Positions 11,279 through 21,510 of a stretch of 64,000 bases of DNA are shown here, one piece after another. This stretch comes from Pseudo-nitzschia pungens. Its lineage: Eukaryota > Bacillariophyta > Bacillariophyceae > Bacillariales > Bacillariaceae. Made by a program: the position numbers and the translations under genes. The DNA is taken from NCBI GenBank assembly GCA_037355855.1, contig CM074762.1, positions 4,774,001-4,838,000 of the forward strand, written 5' to 3'. The first letter of the stretch is position 1, and the number at the start of each line of letters is the position of its first letter. The notes below the pieces were generated by a model. It was not told the DNA's origin. It did no database searches and was given only the letters and a program-made list of their open reading frames with translations.

Positions 11279-11302
11279 GGGTCGCGAACCAGTTTTCGGA
11301 CG
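11279..11302 (-). repeat. Transposon T right terminal inverted repeat
   Basis: Exact inverse of 4478-4501, preceded by four 'GGTCGCGA'-type subterminal repeats (11217-11278). Confidence 0.85.
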
Positions 11303-11304
11303 AG

Positions 11305-11721
11305 CATAGTATCTTAGCATGAAATCATGGTAGGTTAGCATCTTTCAGTATCTCATAGCATTAGCAACCCTAACCCTGTAGCATTTAGCTACACCATAAC
11401 AGGTGCTTTACTCGGGGTACGTACGATTGGTACAAATTGTACGCGACGGCCCTAGTAATTCTGCTAGCATCCACACTAAGCAGGATATTGGTCTGCTGCT
11501 AAGCCTGTTGCTAAGCCTGCTGCTAAGCCTGTTGCTAAGCCTGTTGCTAAGCCTGTTGCTAAGCCTGTTGCTAAGGCTGTATGCTACCAATTAGCACACA
11601 GCTCAGCACTCAGCTCAGCACCTGTTAGTCAGCTACTGGAGGCTGCTGTCTGTAGCCCCAGTACACTCTCCTACACAGGAGCCTTAGCACAGATCATAGC
11701 ACCCACCTTGAATATCTTCAT
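11305..11721 (-). repeat. Element A 3' LTR, proximal part
   Basis: Continues the LTR interrupted at 4477; matches 21023-21439. It includes a 12-bp tandem repeat (unit CCTGTTGCTAAG, about 7 copies, 11490-11580) also present in the 5' LTR. Lengths add up: 507 + 417 = 924 bp against 918 bp for the 5' LTR, the 6-bp difference being two visible 3-bp indels. Confidence 0.85.
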
Positions 11722-11870
11722 AGTCCCCGTGATTCATGCCAGTGGCCCTGTACTGAGCAACTATACTGGTCCCCGGAAGCAGATACTCCCAGGGCGACAC
11801 CAATGCTCTTGCTTGTTGTATCAGGACACTTGGATGGATCATAACAGATTCAGGGATGCTTCCATATAAC

Positions 11871-12075
11871 TTGTCAGAGATCAAACTGCACCAAATATTG
11901 CAGTTCTTCTATCAGAGGCCCGGCCGATTTATTGTAGAAAAAAAAGGGGGTTGGACCGAAAGGCGTTTTGCCCTTGGTCCGATTCCTTGACACATACAAG
12001 GACAGAGGATCAATCGGCCTATTGTTGTTTCAAATTTATAGTCCCCGGAACGGGTGTGCCGGGAGACTCCCAACA
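11871..12075 (-). mobile_element. 205-bp solo-LTR-like insertion in A's 3' UTR
   Basis: On the minus strand this begins TGTTGGGAGTCTCCC and ends CTCTGACA(A), giving imperfect TG...CA inverted ends. The hexamer TATAAC flanks it on both sides (11865-11870 and 12076-12081). Inside are a TATA-like 'CTATAAATTT' and, further on, 'AATAAA', the layout of a small LTR. No matching internal region or second LTR is in the window. A small TRIM-type or other short element is the alternative. Confidence 0.5.
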
Positions 12076-12109
12076 TATAACATAATCATAAGATCAAACC
12101 AAAATTGAG

Positions 12110-12362
12110 GTCACGCCCGAAAAAGGTCGTGACCGAAATCGATTGCGTCCGAAAACATTGCGTCCGAAACAGATTGCGTCCGATACAAGGTTGTAATTGG
12201 AATAAGGTTGCAACCGAAATCGAATCTGCTGCGTTCGAAAATCGTGATCGGAATAAGGTTGCAATCGAAATCGAATCTGCTGCGTTCGAGAATCGTGATC
12301 GGAATAAAATCGACTTCTTCCGAAAATCGAAATCGACTGCTTCTGAAAATCGTTGCGTCCGA
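12110..12362. repeat. GAAATCGA-type tandem repeats in A's 3' UTR
   Basis: Short units of 'TGCGTCCGAAA' (three copies near 12143-12180) are followed by two ~51-bp units 'CGAAATCGAATCTGCTGCG...ATCGTGATCGGAATAAGG'. It lies between the RNase H stop and the 3' LTR. Confidence 0.6.
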
Positions 12363-12411
12363 GCTGCTTGTCAGGGACCAAAGGTATCCCAAATAATGCG
12401 GCTAACAGCTC

Positions 12412-13503
12412 CTACCACATGCAGCGCTCACAGTGGCTCTTCAACATTGGACCATTCAGCAACTTAGTGAATAAGTCAGCGATATTAGTCTTGCCAGGCT
12501 CCTTTGCGATTCGGATTGTTCCAGCAGCAATAGACTCGCGCGCCTTGTGGTAAGCAACGCTGTTATGTTTCTTGTTGCATGGACTCTCCGTCCTGGTGGT
12601 GTTCTTAACAACAGACTCATTGTCACAGTACACATTGGTAGGACCTTCAATAGGAACGCCCATCATCCTGAGCTTGTATCTAAGACCCTCAATCAGTTCA
12701 ATGGCAATCCGCAATGCCACTATCTCAGAACCAAAGAAGGTTGAGGTCTCCACAGTGGTCTGCCTTTTGCTGAACCACAGGATGGGGGCCCTGTTCAGGA
12801 ATATAATAATTCCAGTATGGGATCTCCTTGTTGCTTTGCATCCAGCATGGTCGGGGTCAACAAAACAACTCATGATAACTGCTTTCCCAAGGGGTTCAGG
12901 AGCATCCGGTGGCAACACTTCCTTGGCATCTGGGTAAAACTCACTCCAATCACAATTGGGGAATCTAGACTCATCCACTTCAGGCCGGGTCTCATCAAAT
13001 ACTAATTTGGATCGGGCATGCGCCTTGAGGTAAGCGAACATGTGCAATACTTGATTCAGATGCCCTGTCCGCGCTTGCGCTAGGTACCTGGACATAAGGG
13101 ATACAGGCATGACCAAATCCAGTCTCCCAAGCTCACACAACCACCTCAAGACACCAATCAGGCCCTGGTAGTAGTTCTGCTTGCTTGGATCCAGTTCGGC
13201 GGTTACATCAACTTCTGGACGATAATCGGATGTCAACGGGGTTGACACCTTGTTCGGAAGGTACTTGTAACCGTACTGCTCGGTGCCAAGCTCCTTTTCC
13301 ACAGCGTCGATGGCTTTCTTGGCATATTTCTCGGAGGACATCGCCCACTTGGGGATTGGGTCGTCTTCAACCACATGCGAATGGATATCAGCGCCCAAAT
13401 ACAAGGTTGGAACTTCTATAGTCCCGTCCTTCAGCGTGAAGCGCTGCTCGATACTTTCCAGCTGCCGTCAAGGATCTTCACTGCAACAGATAATATCGTC
13501 AAC
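12412..13503 (-). pseudogene. Element A RT C-terminus and RNase H
   Basis: Continues the pol frame just past the stop at 13504-13506. The first residues are VDDII, i.e. the tail of the RT catalytic YVDD box, then a further in-frame stop, then an open frame from the Met at 13404. That frame ends with Copia RNase H motifs: 'CFVDPDHAG' (first Asp), 'GSEIVAL' (Glu), 'YCDNESVVKN' (Asp) and 'ADLFTKLL'. The stop at 12412-12414 is probably natural. At least two stops make it non-functional without repair. Confidence 0.85.
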
Positions 13504-16500
13504 CTATGCAATCAAGTAGGCCCAGTACCTAGAACCATCCTTTCGCGTCTCCACTCGCATATGAACATCAGGATCAGCTTTACAGGGTTGATATCCTAGC
13601 GTTCGTAGGTGCTTGGTCAAATAGGATCGGAACGACGCGCCTGCAACAGGAAGCCCATACAGTGCTCGAGCGATCTTACATACCTGACCTACCAAGTGCG
13701 GGGGAAAACCATCTTCAGCTCGTGCAACTAAATAATACTTCTTCTTGATCGGCGCTGTAAGATAGGCGTTTTGAATGTCCACAGACAGTACGTCCAAATT
13801 GTTCAGCGCTGCCAACAGGAAGAAGATACGGACTGAATCTCTGCTTGGTACACTGCTGAAAGTGTGCTCCTTGGCTGTCGCTTGTACCTTATGACCATCA
13901 GCGACTAATCTAGCCTTTCTGGTGAGGGATCCCAACTTGACGTCGAATATCATATGGGTAGTGATCTTGCTGAAACCTTCAGCCTTGAGCCCTTTGACGG
14001 TGTAGCTTGGATCGAACTCGAACGCCATCTCGTTGTTCCTCATCTCCTTCGCAATCGCCTTCTCCCAATAGTCCGTTCCAGTCTTTCGGTCGATGGCGAG
14101 AGCTTTGGGAATAGAATGGGGCAACTCCACCCCAAACTTGTGCGTCCTATCCCAGTACTTGTTTTGCTTGGTAGCCTTGAGGATTCGTCTCTTCCTTCGT
14201 AGTACATGGTGAATCCACCATCGGAATGCTGGCTGCTCCGAAATCTTGGCGGATATGGCATACTCGGCAGTCTGCACAGGAAAGGACTCTTTCAGATCGC
14301 TCAACTTACACCAGGATTTGGTTCCGTCCTTCCAACTGACGAGCAATCGCCATCCCTTTGTGGTAGGCCTGGGGACTTTGCGACCATACTTGTTGATGAT
14401 CGTTGCGTCTTGCTTCCTGACGGCGGATCCGTCCCTCTCGTGATCGATGATCTCGTCCAACAGAGAAAACATGCGTCCGTCATCGTCGATTTCGCTGTAC
14501 ATACTCTCAGCAACAATATTGGCGGTGTACTGCTTGACGGAACCATCTGGAAACTGCAAATCATACATTCTGGTATCAAGGATAGGGTTATCATTCCTCT
14601 TGCTAATCGGATTGCCATTAAGATCAGTAGAACGATTCTTCACGACACACCGTAGTCGTTCGTCGCCCTTCTGTATCATCACATTGTTACCAATATACTC
14701 ATCATAGTCATCCCCATCAGGTATGAGATCGTCAATATCCGGAATGGAGGCTTCCGGCTCGGCGAGCTCCCACCTTTCTTGGTGACCCTCAAATAACTCA
14801 GCAGGGGGATCAGGGTAGGTTGCTTGGAACTTTGCGTCGTTGTCCTCCACTTTGTCCCCGATCTTGGATTCCACTGCTTGGTCAAATGAGTCCATATAGC
14901 GTTTGACATCGTGTGAACGCCATTCTTCTTCAGTGACAGCATGGACTGTATTAGTGCTTACCGGCATGGCCGCCTCGTTCAGAATCCAGTGGCAATCTCC
15001 GCCCCCAAATCGATCACCGCACGGGCCAAGCCACCGTCCCAGTTTTTCGGTCCCATCAGAGAGGTCAACCCAATAGACGAAATCATACCATTCATGGGCT
15101 TGGTACAGAGATATGTCAGGCATGTACCCATGTACAATTTCGAACGGCATTTGACCCATCGTCGTAGGATCACTGGAAGCTGTGCGCTGTCGGATGGCAG
15201 CAACAAGCTCCCCACAGAAAGCCCACAGGCGCTTGGGGGATCGCTTCCGGGCCGTCTTCTTGCGGATGCTTCTGCTGATATGGCCGATGCTGAGCTCCGC
15301 GCGATTCTGGAAGGGACATCTTGGCTGGATAAAGGTCTGGTGGATATGGTTCTTGCTGACAACCTTATTCCATGGGGTCTTGTAAGTTCCGGGAGCTCCT
15401 TGCTCTCGAGCGCCATCGGATATCAAGTGCTCGGGGATCCCAACATCATGGATGAAAATCTTCAGGCCTTCATACGCTTGCTTCTTGCCCTGTATAGGTA
15501 TGAACTCATCGTATCCCTTACCATTACTGAAAACTTGGGCGGCTGAATCTTGTCGCATGATACTTGGGACCTTTGCCATCCAGGTGTCGGTATACCATTT
15601 GCCAGCCGCAATTCGCTTGTTTCTGAAGCTCTGCGTTGGCAATCGGCGGACAAGGGGATGCATTGGGTTGTGGAAGCCTTTCTGGGTCGTGACTCGGAGG
15701 GTGTCCGCAGCCTTTCTCGGGGATACATCCCAAATCTTGGACAGACGGTCGGAATCAATCTTGCAGTATCGTTCGGTGTCAATCGTCGGGCCCCACTTGG
15801 CTCGTCTGGAGATGGTGTCGAGCTCGGGATCGACTGGTTTGACTGCATCGTCCCATCGAACATGCTTGTGAACGGCTGACAGGCTGACGGGAGAATCAGA
15901 CTCCCTACAGCGGGGATCCAATTCGAAGCGCTCGCGTCCATCGGTGTAGGCGCGCTCGTACAGAGGGGTATGCAGGGCGTTGATTGTAAGACTTGGTACT
16001 GTTGCATCCTCGTCTACATCATCGTCCCCGCAAGTCTTCAAGGAATTGCCCGAAAAGAGAGAAGATAGCCGCGCATCCAGACGCGAGTCGGATGCGATCG
16101 CACATGGGGTCAGGTCACGGCGGGTACAGAGTTGCTGAAGACTCCGCAGCTTGTACTTCTCATAGCAATCATGCTGTGGTAGGATCAGCTCGTTGCTCCA
16201 AAGAGGCTTGTCGTACAGATGGGGACTGAAATTGGACTGTGTTTCGACGGGCTCCATCTTACGCTTGTTGGACTTCTTGGACTGCTTCTTGGTCGTCGAC
16301 GCGATGGGCGGCGACAACGCGATGGGCGGCAACGACGCGATGGGCGTCTCCGCGCGAAGGACAGACAGCGTAGGATTCAACGGATGAGAGCCGTCGATAG
16401 CTTCTTCGGCTTGCTCGAACTTCTTGCTCTTCGGGTCCCAAGGGAAGTCTCGGGTTGCAACGACATGATCGCATGTAGCCATCTCATGCTTGGTTGGCTT

Positions 16501-16959
16501 GCGGGAAGGGAAATAGGACACGACCCCATCAAGCAGAAGCTTGATGTCGAGGGTGTGGCCCGCATGGGGATCTTCAGGATCGGTATTGTCAATATGGATG
16601 GAGTGACTGGACTGTTCGTCATATTGAGGGGGCACCTCATTGACATGATTGGGATGGCAGTCCCGTATCTGATTCGGACAAATCAAGCTGTGGGACAACT
16701 TGTCGCCAAAATACAGGGCTTTGTGGAAATAAATCAACCAAACTTTCCCGTCGGTATCTGTGTAGGCCGTAACACAGGTCCCAATAGGAATGTTCTTGAT
16801 AGGCTCGAGCTCAGGCGAAAAAGGATGAACATCAACGTGACTGACGACTTGGTCTTCAAGCAAGATCATATTGGAACCGGCGGCAGTCGTATCAGCGTGG
16901 CTGTCCAACTCGCATTGCCCCTCAGGACTGGGTGGGGGGCGCGCGCGTGTTAGATCCAT
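13504..16959 (-). pseudogene. Element A pol: protease, integrase, reverse transcriptase
   Basis: An 1,151-residue open frame. Protease: ELDSHADT near residue 17-24, the D-S-H variant typical of diatom CoDi Copia elements. Integrase: catalytic Asp in 'WYTDTWMA', Asp in 'LISDGARE' and Glu in 'NRAELSIGH'. RT: 'HMIFDVKLG', 'RLVADGHK', 'VDIQNAYL' and 'ARALYGLPVAG'. The frame ends exactly where the YVDD box should begin: the codon before VDD is TAG. The order PR-INT-RT is Copia. An upstream frameshift separates it from gag (16986-18376). Confidence 0.9.
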
Positions 16960-16985
16960 CTGGTACAGCAGCCGGCCTACCCTAC

Positions 16986-18384
16986 TCAGTTTCGGGCACC
17001 GGCCGTCGGTTCAGGTCTTGGGGGTCTGTCCTTGGTTCGAGCCGTTGCCCTTTTTCTTGCCCTTCCTGCGCCCCTTGGGCCCAAAACTGTTCCCTGCGCC
17101 TTGGGTCTCGTTCGCGGAGGCAGCAGGCGTGGTATGGTTCGAACTCGTGGACTGAATAGTTCGAGCCTTCTTCTTCTGCTGGCGGAGGTCATACTACAAC
17201 TGCTTTCGTTGTTCCTTGGAGAACGTCTTGTAAACTTCGTAGGGATACTGCTTGTCCTCAACCTTGCCGCTGTACGTGCCCTTGCTGCTTCCTTGATTGC
17301 CACCACCTTGGTGTACAGAGGAGAACCCATCTTTCGTATGCCAAGGCACTTCTTGAAGAACGAGACGCACTCGTTGAAGTCCTCGGTGTACTTGTCACTT
17401 TGCAGGATTTGGATCTTGGGATTCTCAAACCGTTCATCTTGAATGCTGTGGATGAAATTCATGGTGAAGTCTTGTTCGTCGGGGAACTTGTCGTGGTTGA
17501 TGAGCGTAGTCTGAAAATTCAGCCAAGTCCTGCAGTGCTTCTCAAAGTCGTAGGTCGTGTGAGAGTTGCCTGTATAGTGGGAGGTGTACATGCCAGTACG
17601 GACCCTGTCAAGGATAGCGGGGACGTTAGTTTCAGAGAAGGCGTTCTCGTAGAGGGTTAGGAAAGCAGCTCGGGCGTTTCCAGTTGGATTCTTCGCGTCC
17701 TTGTATCTTCGAGTGTAGGCCCATCCAGGTCCATCACGAACTGCGTTACAGAGCAGCACCCAAACGTCGTGGTTGTCAGTGACAAACTGCAGGCCTTTGA
17801 GCGTTGCACATTGAACGTTGTAGTCCATCCAATTGGAAAAAATCCCGTCCTTCCCAACAGTGGCGGATCTCTGAGCTGCAGTCACCGTCTCTTGCTCCTT
17901 CGGACGAATAACATATGATAGGGGGAATCCTTGTTCATTGTAGTACTGGAAGCGGAGGAACTGACGGAAGTTTTCTTCCCACTGACGGAAGTTGTCAAGG
18001 TTGGAGAGCTTCGGCAGGGTAGTAGATGCTGATACTGTCTCCTTGTCGGCGGTCTGCATTTCATGTAGACGCTGGCGCGTTCGGTCGGCTGCGAGGGGAT
18101 CACTAAGCCAAGTATGGGCTGTAGGCTTGATACCAATGAGTGGTTGGTAGCGGATCCACTCCGAAAGGAGCTTAAAGGACTGTCTGAAGGAAAGCCCGAT
18201 GAATACTCGTTCATGGTGGGGACACATTGGATGACAGCCCCCATTGAAATCACGAAGGTACTTGGGGAGTTCCTTGGCAGAGAGCTGTTGGATCGCCTGG
18301 ATGCTGCTCAGGCCGTTCCGGAATAACTCGTCCGCCGTATCACTATTACTGAAACCAGTAAGGATCTTGTGAAGTTCTAACTCC
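16986..18384 (-). pseudogene. Element A gag, C-terminal part
   Basis: The open frame from the Met at 18227 gives 413 residues, but homology with element B (24410-24790) shows the true gag frame continues upstream to the insertion at 18384 ('LHKIL', 'TADELFRNGL'). Residues include 'YQPLIGIKPTAHTWLSDPLAADR' in segments shared with B. Near the end the frame shifts: the alternative frame reads a basic GRRKGKKKGN tail and runs into pol, so gag and pol were probably one frame originally. No CCHC zinc knuckle is visible. Confidence 0.8.
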
Positions 18385-19128
18385 AGGTGCCTGGCTTCTT
18401 GGTAGGTGGTCTCCTCGCTGGTATCAAATCCAGGCTGACTACTACTCCCACATTGGAAGCAAGCGCTCTCCCAGACGTTGGGCTACAGCTATCATCCATC
18501 AGTTCTTTCTTACCTCCTGGGATCTTTGGACCTATAGGAATGAACGACTCCATGGTCCTGGGGGTACCCTTGATGCTGAACAACACCAATCTCTTGATGC
18601 TTCCATCTCCTCTGAATTGGCCATTGGTGCAGCTGGTGCACTTCCCCAGTCACACTCCCTTTTACAAACCCCTTTCCAAGTCCTACAAGGTTACACCCTG
18701 ACTGCCAAGAGGCAGTGGCTTGCAACCATCCACCTTGCCAGGAAGCAGTATGCAGCGCCTGTCCAACCAGTGCAGCCATACCAACGAGAGGCTGCTCTCC
18801 TCAGAGCCTGGCTTACTGGACCTTAGGGTTGATTCCACTTTGTACTTTGGTTTTGTCTTCTGTTCCTGCTTCTCATCCTGTCATTTACCTTTTGATACTG
18901 GTTTGAATACCAATATCATCCCATCTCACTTTATCTCAAGTCCCTATTTTGTGGGACTTGTTTGTCTTTTTCCCTGCTTGATGTTCAAGGTTTGTTTGAA
19001 AATTTGTCGTTCTACCACTTGGGGTCCTGACTCTATGATGGAGGCGACGTTAAAGTCTGGTTACAGACTGAGTACTTTAGTTTCACCTTTGGTGATTAAA
19101 GTTATTTAAATACATATTATTATTATTA
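18385..19128 (+). mobile_element. 744-bp SINE/LINE-like insertion in A gag
   Basis: Interrupts gag of element A between codons that are adjacent in element B. The octamer CTAACTCC flanks it at 18377-18384 and 19129-19136. On the plus strand the insert ends in an (ATT)n run (TACATATTATTATTATTA), the kind of 3' tail seen in target-primed non-LTR elements, and no TIR or LTR is visible. No RT domain is present, so it is either a SINE-like element or the 5'-truncated end of a LINE. Confidence 0.6.
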
Positions 19129-19136
19129 CTAACTCC

Positions 19137-19672
19137 CTTGAGGTGAGCTTTGCTCCATTCTTGTACCCAGAGATGCCTCCATTAGCCTGGGCTGTGGCAT
19201 GAGCTTGGAGGACATCAGGACTAGCTCCTGCAGGTGCAGGTGCAGGGGCAGCAGCAGGAGCACGAGCGGCGGCAGCAGCAGCGTCAGCAGCAATCCGAGC
19301 TGCATTCTCGTTGCGCATCGCTCTCAGTTCTTCAGCAACAGCAAGCAGGATCATCTCAGATCTAGGTTGGATGTCAAGGTTGGGTTCTTGTTGGATCCTG
19401 GAGACTCCAAATGCAGTAGGAGCAACAGGAGGAATTCCAGGTGCTCCAACAGCGGCGGCGCCAGCAACTCCAGGCGGGGGAGTGGCGGCTCCAGGGACAG
19501 CTCCAGTGGCGCCGGCTCCAGGGACAATTCCAGTGGCGCCAGCTCCAAGTGGAGGAGCATTGGCTCCAGCGACGGCTCCAGGTGGAGGAGCGCCGCCTCC
19601 AGGAGCGGACGCTTCAGTATCGGCTGCGGCAGCGGCGGCTGCAGCTGCTTGGCTTCTAGTTTGCTTGGCCAT
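19137..19672 (-). pseudogene. Element A gag, N-terminal part
   Basis: Starts MAKQTRSQ, the same start as element B's gag at 23505; upstream Mets in frame belong to the leader. An Ala/Gly/Pro-rich low-complexity stretch follows, then 'FGVSRIQQEPNLDIQPRSE' in parts matching B 'FGVSRFQEGPNVNIQPRSE', and 'LQAHATAQANGGISGY'. The frame is broken by the 744-bp insert; it resumes at 18384. Confidence 0.8.
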
Positions 19673-20521
19673 GGTTAACTTGACTTGGTGCTCTGAGTAA
19701 CTAACTTGCTCCAGTTTCTGAACCAAATTCTTTTGTGGCGGGGACTGTTTCCGATAAAAGAAGAGGTTACGATAAAAGAAGAGGTTTCGTGTCGACGACC
19801 AAAAAGAAGGGGTACGTGTCGATTGTTCCGCGTCGACAGTTCCGTGTCGTCAGTGGGTTGCGTCGATGGTCTGCGTCGACGTCGACCAAAAAGAAAAGAA
19901 TTCTATTCGGTCTATCTGCTCTGGTCCAATCGATTTGATTTTGAGATGTGACTGATCTCAGGGTTCTTGGGTTGTCTGATTCCAAGTTCCCTTGGCTAAA
20001 AATCAAAAGAATCGATGGCATGGCAGATTTGAGGTGGTCTGCGCCTCATTATTCTCGTTGGATGGTCCTGACGTCATGTCCTTGTTCTGCTGGATATGAC
20101 TGTTCTCACTGGGAAGTACGTGGCGTTCTGTCTTCCACGAAAGTTCCTCTTTCCAGTGTGGCTCCATCCGTGGCAAACGTCCCCTTGAATCCTGTAAATA
20201 ACAGGGAATCATGGACGCTGCTTTCTCCACATCCTGCTCCTTCCCCACCGGATCAAACCTCCATGGTGCCACCATGACGCTCATCTACTGTATTTAACAG
20301 GCCCCAGAGGTGGATGTGTGGGCTCCGGTCAGTTCGCGTGTCTGGGGAAGGGCTCCCCATTTACATCAGGGATCTCACGATGTCAGCTGTAGGTCCAATA
20401 AGCTGATGTTTTACATCCAAGTGTAGGCATGGATGCCAGTGGTGATCAGCCAGCTGGGTTTCTTCACACGCTCTAGCCGGCGTCCCGGTTCGTAGTGGGT
20501 CGAGTGGTGGGTCTGATAAAC
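19673..20521 (-). other. Element A 5' leader (LTR to gag)
   Basis: About 850 bp of untranslated leader, alignable over its length with B's leader (22636-23504). Immediately after the LTR end (...AACGCA) the minus strand reads GTTTATCAGACCC; its TATCAGA core recalls the initiator-Met-type primer binding site TGGTATCAGAGC, so the PBS is probably here. Confidence 0.6.
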
Positions 20522-21439
20522 TGCGTTGATATTGCTCGTCAGCAATCTTCGGGATCTAATCGACTCGTAGATAAATCGTCTTGTACTGGTCTGAAAAATA
20601 AGGGAAAGCATTAACAATAATAACACGTATATCCCTGGCAAATGGTGAGACTACAGTGGACTGTTCAAGGTCTATTGCATACACTTAGTTACTACAAGGT
20701 ACTTCCCTAGAGGTACATCGGAATCGATCGAAAGGAAGGGCATGATAGGCTTTTAATTTAGAGTGAAATATAAAGAGTGAATACAGGGAGCTGAGCGCAG
20801 CTCAGCTCTGTATCGTATCGTGACAGCGTTCCGATAACTCGTATAATAACAGCGCTCTGTAGCTCTGGTACTGTATTCTACGGAGTGGCGTATCGGAGTA
20901 TCGATTAATTAGATCGGATCGTGCGCTAGCTCACTTGCGCTAGCGCGTTGGGTAACTGTTTGGGCCGGGTATCCGGTCATGGTACATATTATACACCAAT
21001 GACCCGACCCCGATGGTACTAGCATAGTATCTTAGCATGATATCATGGTAGGTTAGCATCTTTCAGTATCTCGTAGCATTAGCAACCCTAACCCTGTAGC
21101 ATTTAGCTACACCATAACAGGTGCTTTACTCGGGGTACGTACGATTGGTACAAATTGTACGCGACGGCCCTAGTAATTCTGCTAGCATCCACACTAAGCA
21201 GGATATAGGTCTGCTGCTAAGCCTGTTGCTAAGCCTGCTGCTAAGCCTGTTGCTAAGCCTGTTGCTAAGCCTGTTGCTAAGCCTGTTGCTAAGCCTGTAT
21301 GCTACCAATTAGCACACAGCTCAGCACTCAGCTCAGCACCTGTTAGTCAGCTACTGGAGGCTGCTGTCTGTAGCCCCAGTACACTCTCCTACACAGGAGC
21401 CTTAGCACAGATCATAGCACCCACCTTGAATATCTTCAT
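20522..21439 (-). repeat. Element A 5' LTR (intact)
   Basis: 918 bp, uninterrupted, and the reference for the split 3' LTR. It contains the 12-bp CCTGTTGCTAAG minisatellite (~21205-21300). The site where T sits in the other LTR is intact here at 21021-21022. AGATA follows at 21440-21444. Confidence 0.85.
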
Positions 21440-21510
21440 AGATACTCACCTACAGCAGATACAAAAGAGAAATTGATGGGAAGGGGAGGCATGATAGGTG
21501 CTTCATTTTG

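Larger units (their letters stand above)
4478..11302. mobile_element. Transposon T: 6.8 kb TIR DNA element inside the A LTR
   Basis: Perfect 24-bp terminal inverted repeats, starting CGTCCGAAAACTGG and rich in TCGCGACC beyond that, sit at 4478-4501 and 11279-11302. The occupied LTR can be compared with the unoccupied one: the intact LTR reads TACT-AG-CATAG (21017-21027), while T is flanked by AG on both sides, so the apparent target duplication is 2 bp (AG at 4476-4477 and 11303-11304). Subterminal DNA is full of TCGCGA motifs. The interior is mostly tandem repeats (5.0 kb region, 181-bp satellite, ~2 kb minisatellite) and one truncated minus-strand frame at the right end. I cannot assign a superfamily: the termini are not CACTA, and no DDE transposase is visible. 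It is probably non-autonomous. Confidence 0.8.
3971..21439 (-). mobile_element. Element A: Ty1/Copia LTR retrotransposon (CoDi-like), with nested insertions
   Basis: Minus-strand element of ~17.5 kb including inserts, ~9.7 kb without them. The order on the minus strand is 5' LTR (20522-21439), leader, gag (19672 down to 16986, interrupted), pol (PR-INT-RT-RNase H, 16959-12412), 3' UTR, 3' LTR (11721-11305 and 4477-3971, interrupted). LTRs begin (A)TGAAGATATTC and end GATATTGAC-type sequence read as ...AATATCAACGCA. The 5-bp direct repeat AGATA flanks it at 3966-3970 and 21440-21444. The two LTRs differ by about a dozen substitutions and two 3-bp indels by eye. Integrase-before-RT order and the ELDSHADT protease place it in Copia. 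Stops and frameshifts in gag and pol make it defective. Confidence 0.85.

Noticed and set aside
4478..11302. Assigning T to CACTA, MITE/Stowaway or Plavaka-type elements
   Set aside because: The termini are not CACTA, the duplication is AG and not TA, and no transposase is visible; leaving it unclassified is safer.
11403..11594. LLSLLLSL open frames here and at 21121-21312
   Set aside because: They come from the 12-bp CCTGTTGCTAAG repeat in the A LTR.
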